Below are positions 31,075 to 38,264 of a stretch of 50,766 nt of DNA, one piece after another. Numbering within the stretch: the first letter of the stretch is position 1; every line of letters begins with the position of its first letter. The stretch is from positions 1 through 50,766 of the forward strand of contig CAUJDN010000017.1 of the NCBI GenBank assembly GCA_963169195.1, in the 5' to 3' direction. This stretch comes from Acidobacteriota bacterium (GTDB lineage Bacteria > Acidobacteriota > Vicinamibacteria > Vicinamibacterales > UBA2999). Position numbers and translations under genes: made by a program. The notes under the pieces are model-generated. The model searched no databases and had not been told where the DNA came from. It saw nothing but the letters and a program-made list of their open reading frames with translations.

Positions 31075-32493
31075 ATGACGACCCGACCTCGTGTGTTCGC
31101 TCGCTCAGGCCGTGCGATGGCGTGGATGGTTGCCGCCATCTGCACCGTGGTGGTCTCGGCGCAGACGCGCGTGACGCCGCCGAGGAACAAGTACACGCCC
31201 GAGCAGGACGTCCAGATCGGCCGCGAGGCAGCGGCCGAGGTGCGACAGGAATATCCCATCATCGACGACCGCCAGATCGACGGCTATCTCGATGAACTGG
31301 GCCGGCGCCTGATCGCCGCGGCGCCCGCCGACCTGAAGCACCCGGCGTTCGAGTACTCGTTCACGCCGGTGAACCTGAAGGAGATCAACGCCTTCGCCCT
31401 GCCCGGCGGACCGATGTTCGTCAACCGCGGCATGTTCATGGCGGCGTCGGCTGAAGGGGAGGTCGTGGGCGTGATGGCGCACGAGCTCGCGCACGTGCTG
31501 CTCAGGCACGGCACGGCCAACGCCACGAAGGCGCAGGGCTTCCAGCTGGGCGCGCTGGCCGGCGCCATCGCGGGCGCGGTCATCGGCGGCGGCTGGGGCG
31601 AAGCCATCTCTCAGGGGTCGCAGTTCGGCCTCGGCACGTGGTTGCTCAAGTACAGCCGCGACTACGAGAAGCAGGCCGACCTGCTCGGCGCGCAGATCAT
31701 GGCGCGCGCCGGCTACGACCCGCGCGATCTCGCGCGGATGTTCGAGACCATCCAGAAGCAGGCCAACGGCACGCCGCCGCAGTGGCTCAGCAGCCACCCG
31801 AATCCCGGCAACCGCTCGCGCTACATCGCGGAGGAGGCCAGCACCTTCGAGATCGGCCCGCGGCCCGACAGCAACGGCTTCGCCTCGACGAAGCGGCGCT
31901 TCGACACGCTGCCTCCCGCGAAGTCCATGGCCGACATGGGCCGCGAAGGCGGCGGCTCGAGCGGTGGCGGCGGGGCGCCAGCCCCGGTGGGGAGAATTGG
32001 CGAGGCGGTCCCCGCCCCCTCACGGCAGTACCGCACGGCGCGCGGCGGGCAGCTGTTCCGGGTGAACGTCCCCAGCAACTGGATCGCGGTATCTTCGAAC
32101 AACTCCGTGAAGTTCGTGCCGCAGAACGGCTATGGCGAGTCTCGGGGCCAGACCGTCCTGACGCACGGCGTCGAGCTCGGCGTGGCGCGCGCGTCCTCGC
32201 GCGACCTCAGGCAGGCCACCGGCACGCTGGTGCAGGCCTTCCTGCAGGGCAACCCCGAGATGCGCATCGCCGGCGAGTCTCAGGCCACGCGCCTGTCGAA
32301 TCGCACCGCCATCGGCACGCCCCTCGTCGGCCGTTCGGCCGTGGGCGGCACCGAGCGCGTGGCGGTCTACACCACGTTCCTGGCCGATGGGAATCTCTTC
32401 TACTACCTCACGGTCGTCCCCGAGCGTGAAGCGGACGCGTACGAGGTCGCCTTCAACCGAGTCGGACAGTCGATCCGCCTGAACGATCGCTGA
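31075..32493 (+). CDS. M48-family exported metalloprotease
   Basis: 472 residues with an N-terminal signal or anchor (about 8-30). The peptidase domain (about 35-260) includes INAFALPGGPMFVNRGM, the zinc site AHELAHVLLRHG (HELAH at 136-140), and YSRDYEKQADLLGAQIMARA carrying the third zinc ligand, then SSHPNPGNRSRYI. This is the BepA/HtpX-like arrangement of periplasmic M48 proteins that assist outer-membrane protein quality control. The C-terminal half (about 300-472) after a Gly/Ser/Pro linker is an extra domain with FRVNVPSNWIAVSSNNSVKF, similar to a PsbP/DUF1795-like fold; no family is claimed. It is divergent from the glycine-zipper gene. Confidence 0.92.
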   Translation: MTTRPRVFARSGRAMAWMVAAICTVVVSAQTRVTPPRNKYTPEQDVQIGREAAAEVRQEYPIIDDRQIDGYLDELGRRLIAAAPADLKHPAFEYSFTPVNLKEINAFALPGGPMFVNRGMFMAASAEGEVVGVMAHELAHVLLRHGTANATKAQGFQLGALAGAIAGAVIGGGWGEAISQGSQFGLGTWLLKYSRDYEKQADLLGAQIMARAGYDPRDLARMFETIQKQANGTPPQWLSSHPNPGNRSRYIAEEASTFEIGPRPDSNGFASTKRRFDTLPPAKSMADMGREGGGSSGGGGAPAPVGRIGEAVPAPSRQYRTARGGQLFRVNVPSNWIAVSSNNSVKFVPQNGYGESRGQTVLTHGVELGVARASSRDLRQATGTLVQAFLQGNPEMRIAGESQATRLSNRTAIGTPLVGRSAVGGTERVAVYTTFLADGNLFYYLTVVPEREADAYEVAFNRVGQSIRLNDR

Positions 32494-32593
32494 GCGCGCA
32501 TCGGCGAAAACACCAGCAGCCGCGCACTCGGACAGGGTCCGGGGTCGCGGCCGCGGGCGTGCTGGGGGAAGGCCGGGGGGAACCGGCGTGATC

Positions 32594-32959
32594 TCAGGAA
32601 ACGCTGGAAGCCTTGCGCTGGATGGCCTCCAGCCCTCGCTCGAGGCGCTCGGCCATCTCCACGGGAACGTCGATGAACCTCACCGCGAAGCCGAATCCGG
32701 GCCGCCGGTAGAGCGTCTCCGCCTTCAACTCCACGCGCCCCGCCCCGGGCAGGTCCAGCTTCAACCGGACGATGACGCCACGTTCCTGCTCGTGCATCGC
32801 GTGCACGAAGCAGCCGCCGAGGCTCAGGTCGTAGATGCGAACCGGGGTTTCGAGCGAACCCACCCGCCAGGCGTCGAACGGGCCTGGCACCCGTTCCGAC
32901 TCCCGGCGGTCACCGGTCACGTCCAAGGTTGCGGTCAGGGCGGTGGATTCTGTGAGCAT
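32594..32959 (-). CDS. PilZ-domain protein
   Basis: 121 residues, essentially a single PilZ domain. The c-di-GMP-binding marks are an Arg pair in the N-terminal RRESERVP (RxxxR) and DLSLGGCFV (the D/NxSxxG motif), followed by GVIVRLKLDLPGAGRVEL and VRFIDVPVEMAERLERGLEA. It would sense cyclic di-GMP and alter the activity of a partner by contact. It has its own promoter: TTGACG at 33013-33008, 18 bases, TAGCAT at 32989-32984 on the minus strand. It follows an exported methyltransferase gene on the same strand. Confidence 0.92.
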   Translation of the reverse strand: MLTESTALTATLDVTGDRRESERVPGPFDAWRVGSLETPVRIYDLSLGGCFVHAMHEQERGVIVRLKLDLPGAGRVELKAETLYRRPGFGFAVRFIDVPVEMAERLERGLEAIQRKASSVS

Positions 32960-32983
32960 CCGATTGTCCTCGCGACGATTCGT

Positions 32984-33013
32984 ATGCTACATAAAGACTT
33001 CTTTGAACGTCAA
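32984..33013 (-). promoter_or_regulatory. Promoter of the PilZ gene, TTGACG-18-TAGCAT
   Basis: The only well-formed -35/-10 pair in the window; the surrounding 60 bases are markedly AT-rich. Confidence 0.55.
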
Positions 33014-33068
33014 CCGTGTCCTATAAAGTCAGAATAGATTGTGTGCTGAAACGGGCAAAACTGCGTGC

Positions 33069-33875
33069 TCACTTTCGCGTGGCCGACCAGGCCCCGCCGC
33101 TCGACGCCGTCCCCTTCATCGTGTTGCCCGACACGGTGCCGGTGAACTTCACGCCGCCCGCGCTGAATGTGATTTCTTCGCCCCGCAGGCGCGCGTCGCT
33201 GATGGTCGCACCGCCCAGCGTGCCTTGCAGCATCTGGAACTGCTGCGTCAGCTTCAGCTCTCCCTGCGGCATCTGCCACGAGCCTGCCACCTTCGCGGGC
33301 ACGATCCACAGCAGTGCCGTGCACCAGCTCGTGCAGTTCTCGGTGACGTTTCCGGTCTCGTCCGCCGTCCAGTCCTCCATCGTGAACGAGTTCGAGACAA
33401 TGCGCGTGCCGGGTTTCAGGTCGAGGAGCTTGGGTCGCAGCTTCATGTTGATCGACGGCAGCAGGAACATCGTGATCACCTGGGCTTTCGAGAGATCCGC
33501 CTCGAACAGGTCGCCGCGCTCGAAGGTCGCGCGTTCGGATATGCCTTCCTTCGCGGCATTGCGACGCGCCAGTTCCACCATGTCCGGGTTGTACTCGATG
33601 CCGAGCGCCCGCGCGCCGCGCTTGGCCGCCGTGATCACCGTGCGGCCGTCGCCCGACCCCAGGTCCATGACGAAGTCGTCCTTCGTCACCTTCGCCATGT
33701 CGAGCATCCTGTCCACGAGCGCCTGGGGTGTGGGCACCCACACCACGTCCTTGCCCGCCTGCCCCACGGTCGGCTCGAATGGCTTGGCCGGGGCCTGCGT
33801 CTGGGCGCTGGCGGCGGCGGCAAACGACAGACTGAGGAGGAACAACAACGAACGAAGCGCCGGGTGATGACTCAT
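33069..33875 (-). CDS. Class I SAM-dependent methyltransferase with a signal peptide
   Basis: 268 residues from ATG 33875 (GGAGAC upstream). It opens with a signal peptide, SLLFLLSLSFAAAASAQ, followed by a full class I methyltransferase core: motif I VMDLGSGDGRTVITAA (GxGxG), acidic end of strand 2 in GIEYNPDMVELARR, FERGDLFEADLS, and a strand-5 region ITMFLLPSINMKLRPKLL. The C-terminal 90 residues are a beta-rich extension (GELKLTQQFQMLQGTLGG, EEITFSAGGVKFTGTVSG). SAM is not expected outside the cytoplasm, so either the leader is a membrane anchor oriented inward or the substrate chemistry is unusual. The gene order is methyltransferase then PilZ. Confidence 0.85.
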   Translation of the reverse strand: MSHHPALRSLLFLLSLSFAAAASAQTQAPAKPFEPTVGQAGKDVVWVPTPQALVDRMLDMAKVTKDDFVMDLGSGDGRTVITAAKRGARALGIEYNPDMVELARRNAAKEGISERATFERGDLFEADLSKAQVITMFLLPSINMKLRPKLLDLKPGTRIVSNSFTMEDWTADETGNVTENCTSWCTALLWIVPAKVAGSWQMPQGELKLTQQFQMLQGTLGGATISDARLRGEEITFSAGGVKFTGTVSGNTMKGTASSGGAWSATRK

Positions 33876-34083
33876 GGTGATGTCTCCAGGGTTCAGCGCG
33901 GCTATCCGGCCGCCGGACAGAGGGAACTGCACGCCCGGATGATAAACGACACGCCAGGGCCCGGCGCTTACCGGCGGGAACCGGCGGCCTGGGCGGGCGG
34001 TGCGACCGGACGCGCGAGTGGTGTGCCGGGAGCCCTTTGTCGACACCGAGGGGACCAGCTCCCGCCGGCGACGCGCCGAGAGA

Positions 34084-35247
34084 TCAGCGGCGGACGACGA
34101 TCTCGTTCGAAGGACCGGAGGCGCCCCGCGCGTTCACGGCTCGGACGCGGACGTAGTAGGTCCCGGGAGGGACGCTGGTCGAGAAACTGGTCACGTTGCC
34201 GACGGGCAGTGTCCACAGGTTCGCCAGTCCGGGCGCGCTGCCGGCTTCGATGACGAACCCCGCGTGCAGGCTTCCCGGGGGGGCAGCCCACTGCAGGTCC
34301 ACGGTCGAGCCCAATCCCGAGGCCGAGAGGCTGTGCGGATTGGCGGGCACTCCCCGTCCCTGCACGGTGATTTCATTCGACGGGGTGGACGCCCCGCGGG
34401 CACTCACGCCGTACACGCGCACGTAGTAGGTGCCGGGCGGCACGTCCACCGACACGGAGGTCACGTTGCCCACGTTGACGGTGGCGACGTTGCTGGCTCC
34501 AGGCGTCGAGCCGGCCGCGACGACGTATGACGTCGGCAGGTCCGCGGGGGCGCCGGTGGGTGCGGTCCACGAAAGCGTGGCCACCGTCCCTTGCCAGTTG
34601 GCCGAGAGGTTCGCGGGACCAAGCACGGGACCGCCGCCGATCTGGAACGAAATCTCCGGGGTGAACGGGCCCGCGCCCGATCCGTTCGCCGCCCTCAGGC
34701 GCGCGTAGTAGACGCCCGGCGGAAGGTCGCCACTCACGGTGAGCACGTTGCCCACGTTCAGGGCGTTGGCGATGTCCACGGCGCCGGGCGCGCTCCCGGC
34801 GTAAAGCAGGTACTGGGTGGCGCCGCCCGCGGGAGGATTCCACATGAGCGTCGCGCGCGATCCCGACACACTCACCCGGAAGTCCGGAGGGGCGAGAGGA
34901 AGCGAGCGGAGGTCGATCGCCGCCTCGTTCGAGGGAGGGCCGAACTGCCCGGCCACGTTGTAGGCGCGGACGACGACGTAGTAGATGGCGCCGGGTGGGA
35001 GATTCAGGGAGATCCTGGTCTGGCTGCCAGCCTCGACTTCGGCGACATAGACACCAGGCGAGATCCCCACCGCAACGCGGTAGCCGACCGTGTAAGGGTC
35101 GGTATTGGGATCCCACTCCGCGGTGACGTTCACCTGAGCGAGCGCGGAGGAGGCACCTGCCAGAACCAGAAGCGCGGAGAGCGCGACAGCAGCGGCGCGG
35201 CGTGTGCCTCGGCCCCAGACGACCTTACGGCGGAATTGTGATTGCAT
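34084..35247 (-). CDS. Secreted protein with four fibronectin type III domains
   Basis: 387 residues from ATG 35247, with a long signal peptide (about 1-37, ending SALAQ). Four FN3-type repeats follow. The first reads VTAEWDPNTDPYTVGYRVAV; the others share a strand pair ATLMWNPPAGGATQYLLYAG / ATLSWTAPTGAPADLPTSYV and end in PPGTYYVRVRAVNARGASGP then SNEI. It is likely extracellular or surface-attached and involved in binding. A structured RNA-like leader (35256-35335) precedes the start by eight bases. A paralogue lies immediately upstream on the same strand. No enzyme domain, anchor or sorting motif is visible. Confidence 0.82.
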   Translation of the reverse strand: MQSQFRRKVVWGRGTRRAAAVALSALLVLAGASSALAQVNVTAEWDPNTDPYTVGYRVAVGISPGVYVAEVEAGSQTRISLNLPPGAIYYVVVRAYNVAGQFGPPSNEAAIDLRSLPLAPPDFRVSVSGSRATLMWNPPAGGATQYLLYAGSAPGAVDIANALNVGNVLTVSGDLPPGVYYARLRAANGSGAGPFTPEISFQIGGGPVLGPANLSANWQGTVATLSWTAPTGAPADLPTSYVVAAGSTPGASNVATVNVGNVTSVSVDVPPGTYYVRVYGVSARGASTPSNEITVQGRGVPANPHSLSASGLGSTVDLQWAAPPGSLHAGFVIEAGSAPGLANLWTLPVGNVTSFSTSVPPGTYYVRVRAVNARGASGPSNEIVVRR

Positions 35248-35255
35248 TCCGGGTT

Positions 35256-35335
35256 CTCGAGACGTGTCATCGGCGCGATGCGAAAGTCGCGCCAGATAAG
35301 CGACACCGCTGGTCATCGCCTGGTGTCGTCTCGAG
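35256..35335 (-). promoter_or_regulatory. Predicted three-way-junction leader RNA before an FN3 gene
   Basis: Read on the minus strand: P1 CTCGAGACG (35335-35327) pairs perfectly with CGTCTCGAG (35264-35256). Inside it, ACACC (35326-35322) pairs with GGTGT (35307-35303), and GGCGCGA (35293-35287) pairs with TCGCGCC (35278-35272). The 3-prime strand of P1 ends eight bases before the ATG, so opening or closing it could control translation. GTGTC of P2 could instead pair with GACAC at 35268-35264. No match to a known riboswitch class was recognised. Confidence 0.4.
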
Positions 35336-35497
35336 TCTGTCCGTGGCAGAAAGACGGCGTTGACCGCCCGGCATGGCAAATGTAACTCTTGCCCCCGGCG
35401 TGCAAACTTACACGATGTCTCGCCCGCCCTCCGTGACGAAACCAGAGGGCGGAGCTGATGCTCCCCCCTCTGTCTTCGTCTCCCAATCCGTCCGCGG

Positions 35498-36883
35498 CTA
35501 TCGGCGGATGATCACCTCGTTCGAGGGCGCTCCGACGCCTATGGCGTTCACGCCGCGAACGCGGACGTAGTAGACCCCCGGCGGGGCGACCGTCGAGAAC
35601 CGCGTGACGTTGCCCACGCGCAGGACGGCGAGGTCGGACCGGCCCGGCGCACTGCCGGCCTCGATGATGTACTCCGCCGGCGCGGCGCCGCCGGACGGCG
35701 CGGCCCAACGCAGATCGACGCGGGACCCCTCGCCCGAGGCCCTGAAGGACGTCGGCGCGTTCGGCGATCCAGGCGCGCGAACTTCCAGGTCCTCCGTCGG
35801 GTCCGACTCGCCGAGGTCGTTCACGGCCCTCACGCGGACGTAGTAGTTGCCCCTCGGCACGTCGACGGAGAACGAGGTCGTGTTGCCAACCGGGAGCGTG
35901 GTCACGTCGCTCAGGCCGGGAGCGGAGCCAGCTTCGAGCACGTAATTGTTCGGAACATCGGCGACGGTGTCTGCCACAGGGGCCGTCCACGACAGCGTGG
36001 CCATCGTGCCCCGCCACGTCACCTGGAAACCCGTGGGCGTCCGGAGCTGCCGCCCGACGCGGAAGGCCACCTCGTTGGAGTAGCCGCTGAGCCCGGCCGC
36101 GTTCGCGGCGCGAACGCGCGCGTAGTACCGGCCGCGCGGCAGCTCTCCCGCCACCGACAGCACGTTGCCGACGCTGGCGTTGTTCGTGATGTTGGTGCCG
36201 CCCGAATACGTGCCGACGTTGAGTCGATAATCGGTCGGCATGCCCCCGCTCGTCGGCGCGCCCCACGACAGCGTCACCCTGTTGCCGGACACCGTCGACG
36301 CCATGCCCGTCGGCGTGCCTGGGACCGTATTCGACACCGTCACGGTCGCGCTGGCGGTCGCCGTGCCGCCGGGGCCGGCTGCGTGGAGCGTGTAGGTCGT
36401 GGTCCCGCTCACCGCGACGGTCGTGGACCCCGATAGCGGCACGGTCACCCCGTTGATGTTGGCCGACGTCGCGTTGGTGGTCTGCCAGGCGACGAGCGCG
36501 GAGGTCGGCGTTCGCAGCGTGGCCGTGATTGCCGCCGTCGGCGTCGGAGAGGGCGACGGCGAGGTGAGGTCGATCGTGGCTTCGTTCGACGGCGGACCGT
36601 ACTGGCTTGCGGAGTTGTACGCGCGCACGACGAAGTAGTAGACGGAGCCGGGGGCGAGGGCAATCGGCACGCTCACCTGGTTGCCCGCGTCCTGATTCCA
36701 CTGGTAGGCGCCAGACGACGTGCCCCAGTAGATGCGGTAGCCGGTGGTGTAAGTATCGGTGTTGCGGTCCCACGTCGCGGTGACGGTGGTCTGGGCGAAG
36801 GCCGCCGCCGACGTGGCAATGACGAGGAGGATGGCAGCCACGGCCATCCGCAGGGAGTTGTTGAGAGAGTCGTTCGCGCGCAC
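35498..36883 (-). CDS. Secreted multi-FN3 protein, paralogue of its downstream neighbour
   Basis: 461 residues. GTG 36883 is chosen because AAGGGGATAG lies just upstream and the frame then gives a signal peptide (MAVAAILLVIATSAAAFAQ after 12 residues). The first FN3-type domain (TVTATWDRNTDTYTTGYRIY) parallels the first of the neighbouring protein. A Ser/Pro/Thr linker and an Ig-like domain, ALVAWQTTNATSANINGVTV, follow; three more FN3 domains end in LPRGRYYARVRAANAAGLSG, VPRGNYYVRVRAVNDLGESD and PPGVYYVRVRGVNAIGVGAP. The extra Ig-like domain distinguishes the two. A 10-bp-scale hairpin (37012-37031, GGACCGC/GCGGTCC) lies in the upstream leader. Probably surface or secreted binding proteins. 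Confidence 0.8.
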   Translation of the reverse strand: MRANDSLNNSLRMAVAAILLVIATSAAAFAQTTVTATWDRNTDTYTTGYRIYWGTSSGAYQWNQDAGNQVSVPIALAPGSVYYFVVRAYNSASQYGPPSNEATIDLTSPSPSPTPTAAITATLRTPTSALVAWQTTNATSANINGVTVPLSGSTTVAVSGTTTYTLHAAGPGGTATASATVTVSNTVPGTPTGMASTVSGNRVTLSWGAPTSGGMPTDYRLNVGTYSGGTNITNNASVGNVLSVAGELPRGRYYARVRAANAAGLSGYSNEVAFRVGRQLRTPTGFQVTWRGTMATLSWTAPVADTVADVPNNYVLEAGSAPGLSDVTTLPVGNTTSFSVDVPRGNYYVRVRAVNDLGESDPTEDLEVRAPGSPNAPTSFRASGEGSRVDLRWAAPSGGAAPAEYIIEAGSAPGRSDLAVLRVGNVTRFSTVAPPGVYYVRVRGVNAIGVGAPSNEVIIRR

Positions 36884-37484
36884 ACCTATCCCCTTGCCCC
36901 GAGACGGAGCGACGAAAGCTGCAGATGTCAGTGAAGTGCCTTGGGGGAGGCGGCCGGGGAGTGGAGGGACACCCCACGCGCACGAATGCCAGATTCGGGC
37001 CAACTTCACGGACCGCCTGAGTGCGGTCCCTGTCGTATGAAGTCCGCTACCGACAGCCGCGCGAGAGCTCGATCTCGGGCCGCCTGAGGCATCCCTGTCC
37101 GATCCGTGTAAGGTCGTCCGCGCCACCTGCCCGGACTTGCACGTGGCCTGGGCACCCACGGCCGTGCCATGGATCCCTGCCGGGCGACTGCGCGGCCTGA
37201 CGTGCGACTGCATCTCGCGCGGCTGGCTGAAAGATCCGCGCCACGTTCAAGCCCTGGTCTAGAGGACGGGCCTGGTGTGCGTTCATGACCGCTGGAGTCC
37301 AATGTCTGCGCGCTAATGCACGCCAACCGGGACCACCTGGACGCCGCCCCGGCTGTTACAGTCTCGAACAGCGAGACGCGAAAGCGTCGAGGCCGAACCT
37401 CAGAACCCGAGAACCCGAGAACCCCAGAACCCCAGAACCCCAGAACCTCAGAACCTGTCGTAGGATCCCTCCCCGGAGGGCCCC
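36884..37484. other. 600-base intergenic region between divergent genes
   Basis: No convincing gene. It holds a hairpin at 37012-37031, a TACAGT -10-like hexamer at 37357-37362, the short-unit tract at 37396-37456, and a CCCTCC/GGAGGG stem that includes the ribosome site just before the SEC-C gene. Confidence 0.6.
37396..37456 (+). repeat. AGAACCC(C/G) short-unit tract
   Basis: Seven tandem nine-base-scale units, the reverse complement of the GGTTCTGA/GGTTCTCG tract at 27523-27593, here in a gene leader rather than between convergent genes. Confidence 0.9.
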
Positions 37485-37721
37485 ATGCCACGCACCCCCG
37501 GACGCAACGACAAGTGCCCCTGCGGCAGCGGAAAGAAATACAAGCAGTGCTGCGAGGGGAAAGGGCCGAACCCCTGGGGCACCCGCGTCATGGTCGGCCT
37601 GGTGCTGGCGACCATCCTCGGCGCGCTCTATGCGGGTGTCGCCTCGTTCTACGAAGAGCCTTCGTCCACGAGCCCGGCGCCCGGCAAAGTATGGTCGCCG
37701 GAGCACGGCCACTACCACTGA
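37485..37721 (+). CDS. SEC-C zinc-motif protein with one membrane span
   Basis: 78 residues. The N-terminus is a complete SEC-C motif, GRNDKCPCGSGKKYKQCC (residues 6-23), the zinc-binding tail otherwise found at the end of SecA, where it contacts SecB and ribosomes. It is followed by a single hydrophobic span, VMVGLVLATILGALYAGVAS, and a short tail SSTSPAPGKVWSPEHGHYH rich in His. A stand-alone SEC-C motif tied to a membrane span could recruit ribosomes or translocation partners to the inner membrane (inference). A GGAGG in a hairpin stem precedes the ATG. Confidence 0.85.
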   Translation: MPRTPGRNDKCPCGSGKKYKQCCEGKGPNPWGTRVMVGLVLATILGALYAGVASFYEEPSSTSPAPGKVWSPEHGHYH

Positions 37722-37740
37722 TCGAACGTCAGAGTCCGGT

Positions 37741-38184
37741 ATGAGGTGGCTCGCGGTCGTGCTCGCCTGGGCGATCGTGTCGGCGCCCGAGACCCACGCG
37801 GATGCGGGCGGCCGGCAGCAGCCCGACGCGGGCGCTCCCGGGCTCGAGTCGGCCTACTGGCGCCTCACGCACCTCGGCGGAGACGAGCCGACGTTCCAGA
37901 ACAGCAACCGCGAGCCGCACCTCGTGTTCTACCCTGGCGGCTCGGTCACCGGCGCGGACGGCTGCAACACGCTTCGCGGCGGCTACACGGCAGAGGGGGA
38001 CACGCTCTCGTTCGGCGCGCTGATGGGCACGCTGATGGCCTGCCCGGGCCTCCCGAACAGACTCGACAGCCGCTTCAGGGAGGCGCTGGGCCACACGAGG
38101 CAGTGGAGGGCGTCGGCGACGGAGCTGACGTTGCTCGGCGACAAGGACGCCGTGCTCGCGCGTTTCCAGGCCGTGCCGCGTTGA
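37741..38184 (+). CDS. Exported META-domain (HslJ-like) protein
   Basis: 147 residues with a short signal peptide (about 1-22). The rest is a META domain: LESAYWRLTHLGGDEPTFQN, HLVFYPGGSVTGADGCNTLR, GGYTAEGDTLSFGALMGTLM and RQWRASATELTLLGDKDAVL. The GCNxxxGxY and TxMAC-type segments (LMACPG here) are characteristic of HslJ/META proteins, which in E. coli give resistance to novobiocin and heat. It starts 19 bases after the SEC-C gene and may be cotranscribed. Three hairpins lie between its stop and the MetX fusion gene. Confidence 0.85.
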   Translation: MRWLAVVLAWAIVSAPETHADAGGRQQPDAGAPGLESAYWRLTHLGGDEPTFQNSNREPHLVFYPGGSVTGADGCNTLRGGYTAEGDTLSFGALMGTLMACPGLPNRLDSRFREALGHTRQWRASATELTLLGDKDAVLARFQAVPR

Positions 38185-38187
38185 TTC

Positions 38188-38236
38188 CGGCGTCCGGGCG
38201 CCGATGCCGCAAGTGCATCGACGTAGCTAGATACGT
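38188..38236 (+). promoter_or_regulatory. Three tandem hairpins ahead of the methionine operon
   Basis: Stems: CGGCG/CGCCG (38188-38203), CGATGC/GCATCG (38202-38220, overlapping the first by two bases) and ACGTA/TACGT (38221-38236), then TTGCTTTTGATG. This could terminate the META gene or be an attenuator for the downstream operon. It does not match the SAM-I, SAM-II or SAH riboswitch cores as I know them. Confidence 0.4.
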
Positions 38237-38264
38237 TGCTTTTGATGTAACCTAGCCGTGCCCG

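Noticed and set aside
35256..35335. Hammerhead ribozyme or GEMM c-di-GMP riboswitch
   Set aside because: The three-way junction lacks the CUGAUGA and GAAA hammerhead core and lacks the GEMM consensus, despite a GATGA in one loop.
38185..38264. SAM-I, SAM-II or SAH riboswitch before the methionine operon
   Set aside because: No recognisable conserved core; only generic hairpins, so reported as an unclassified leader.
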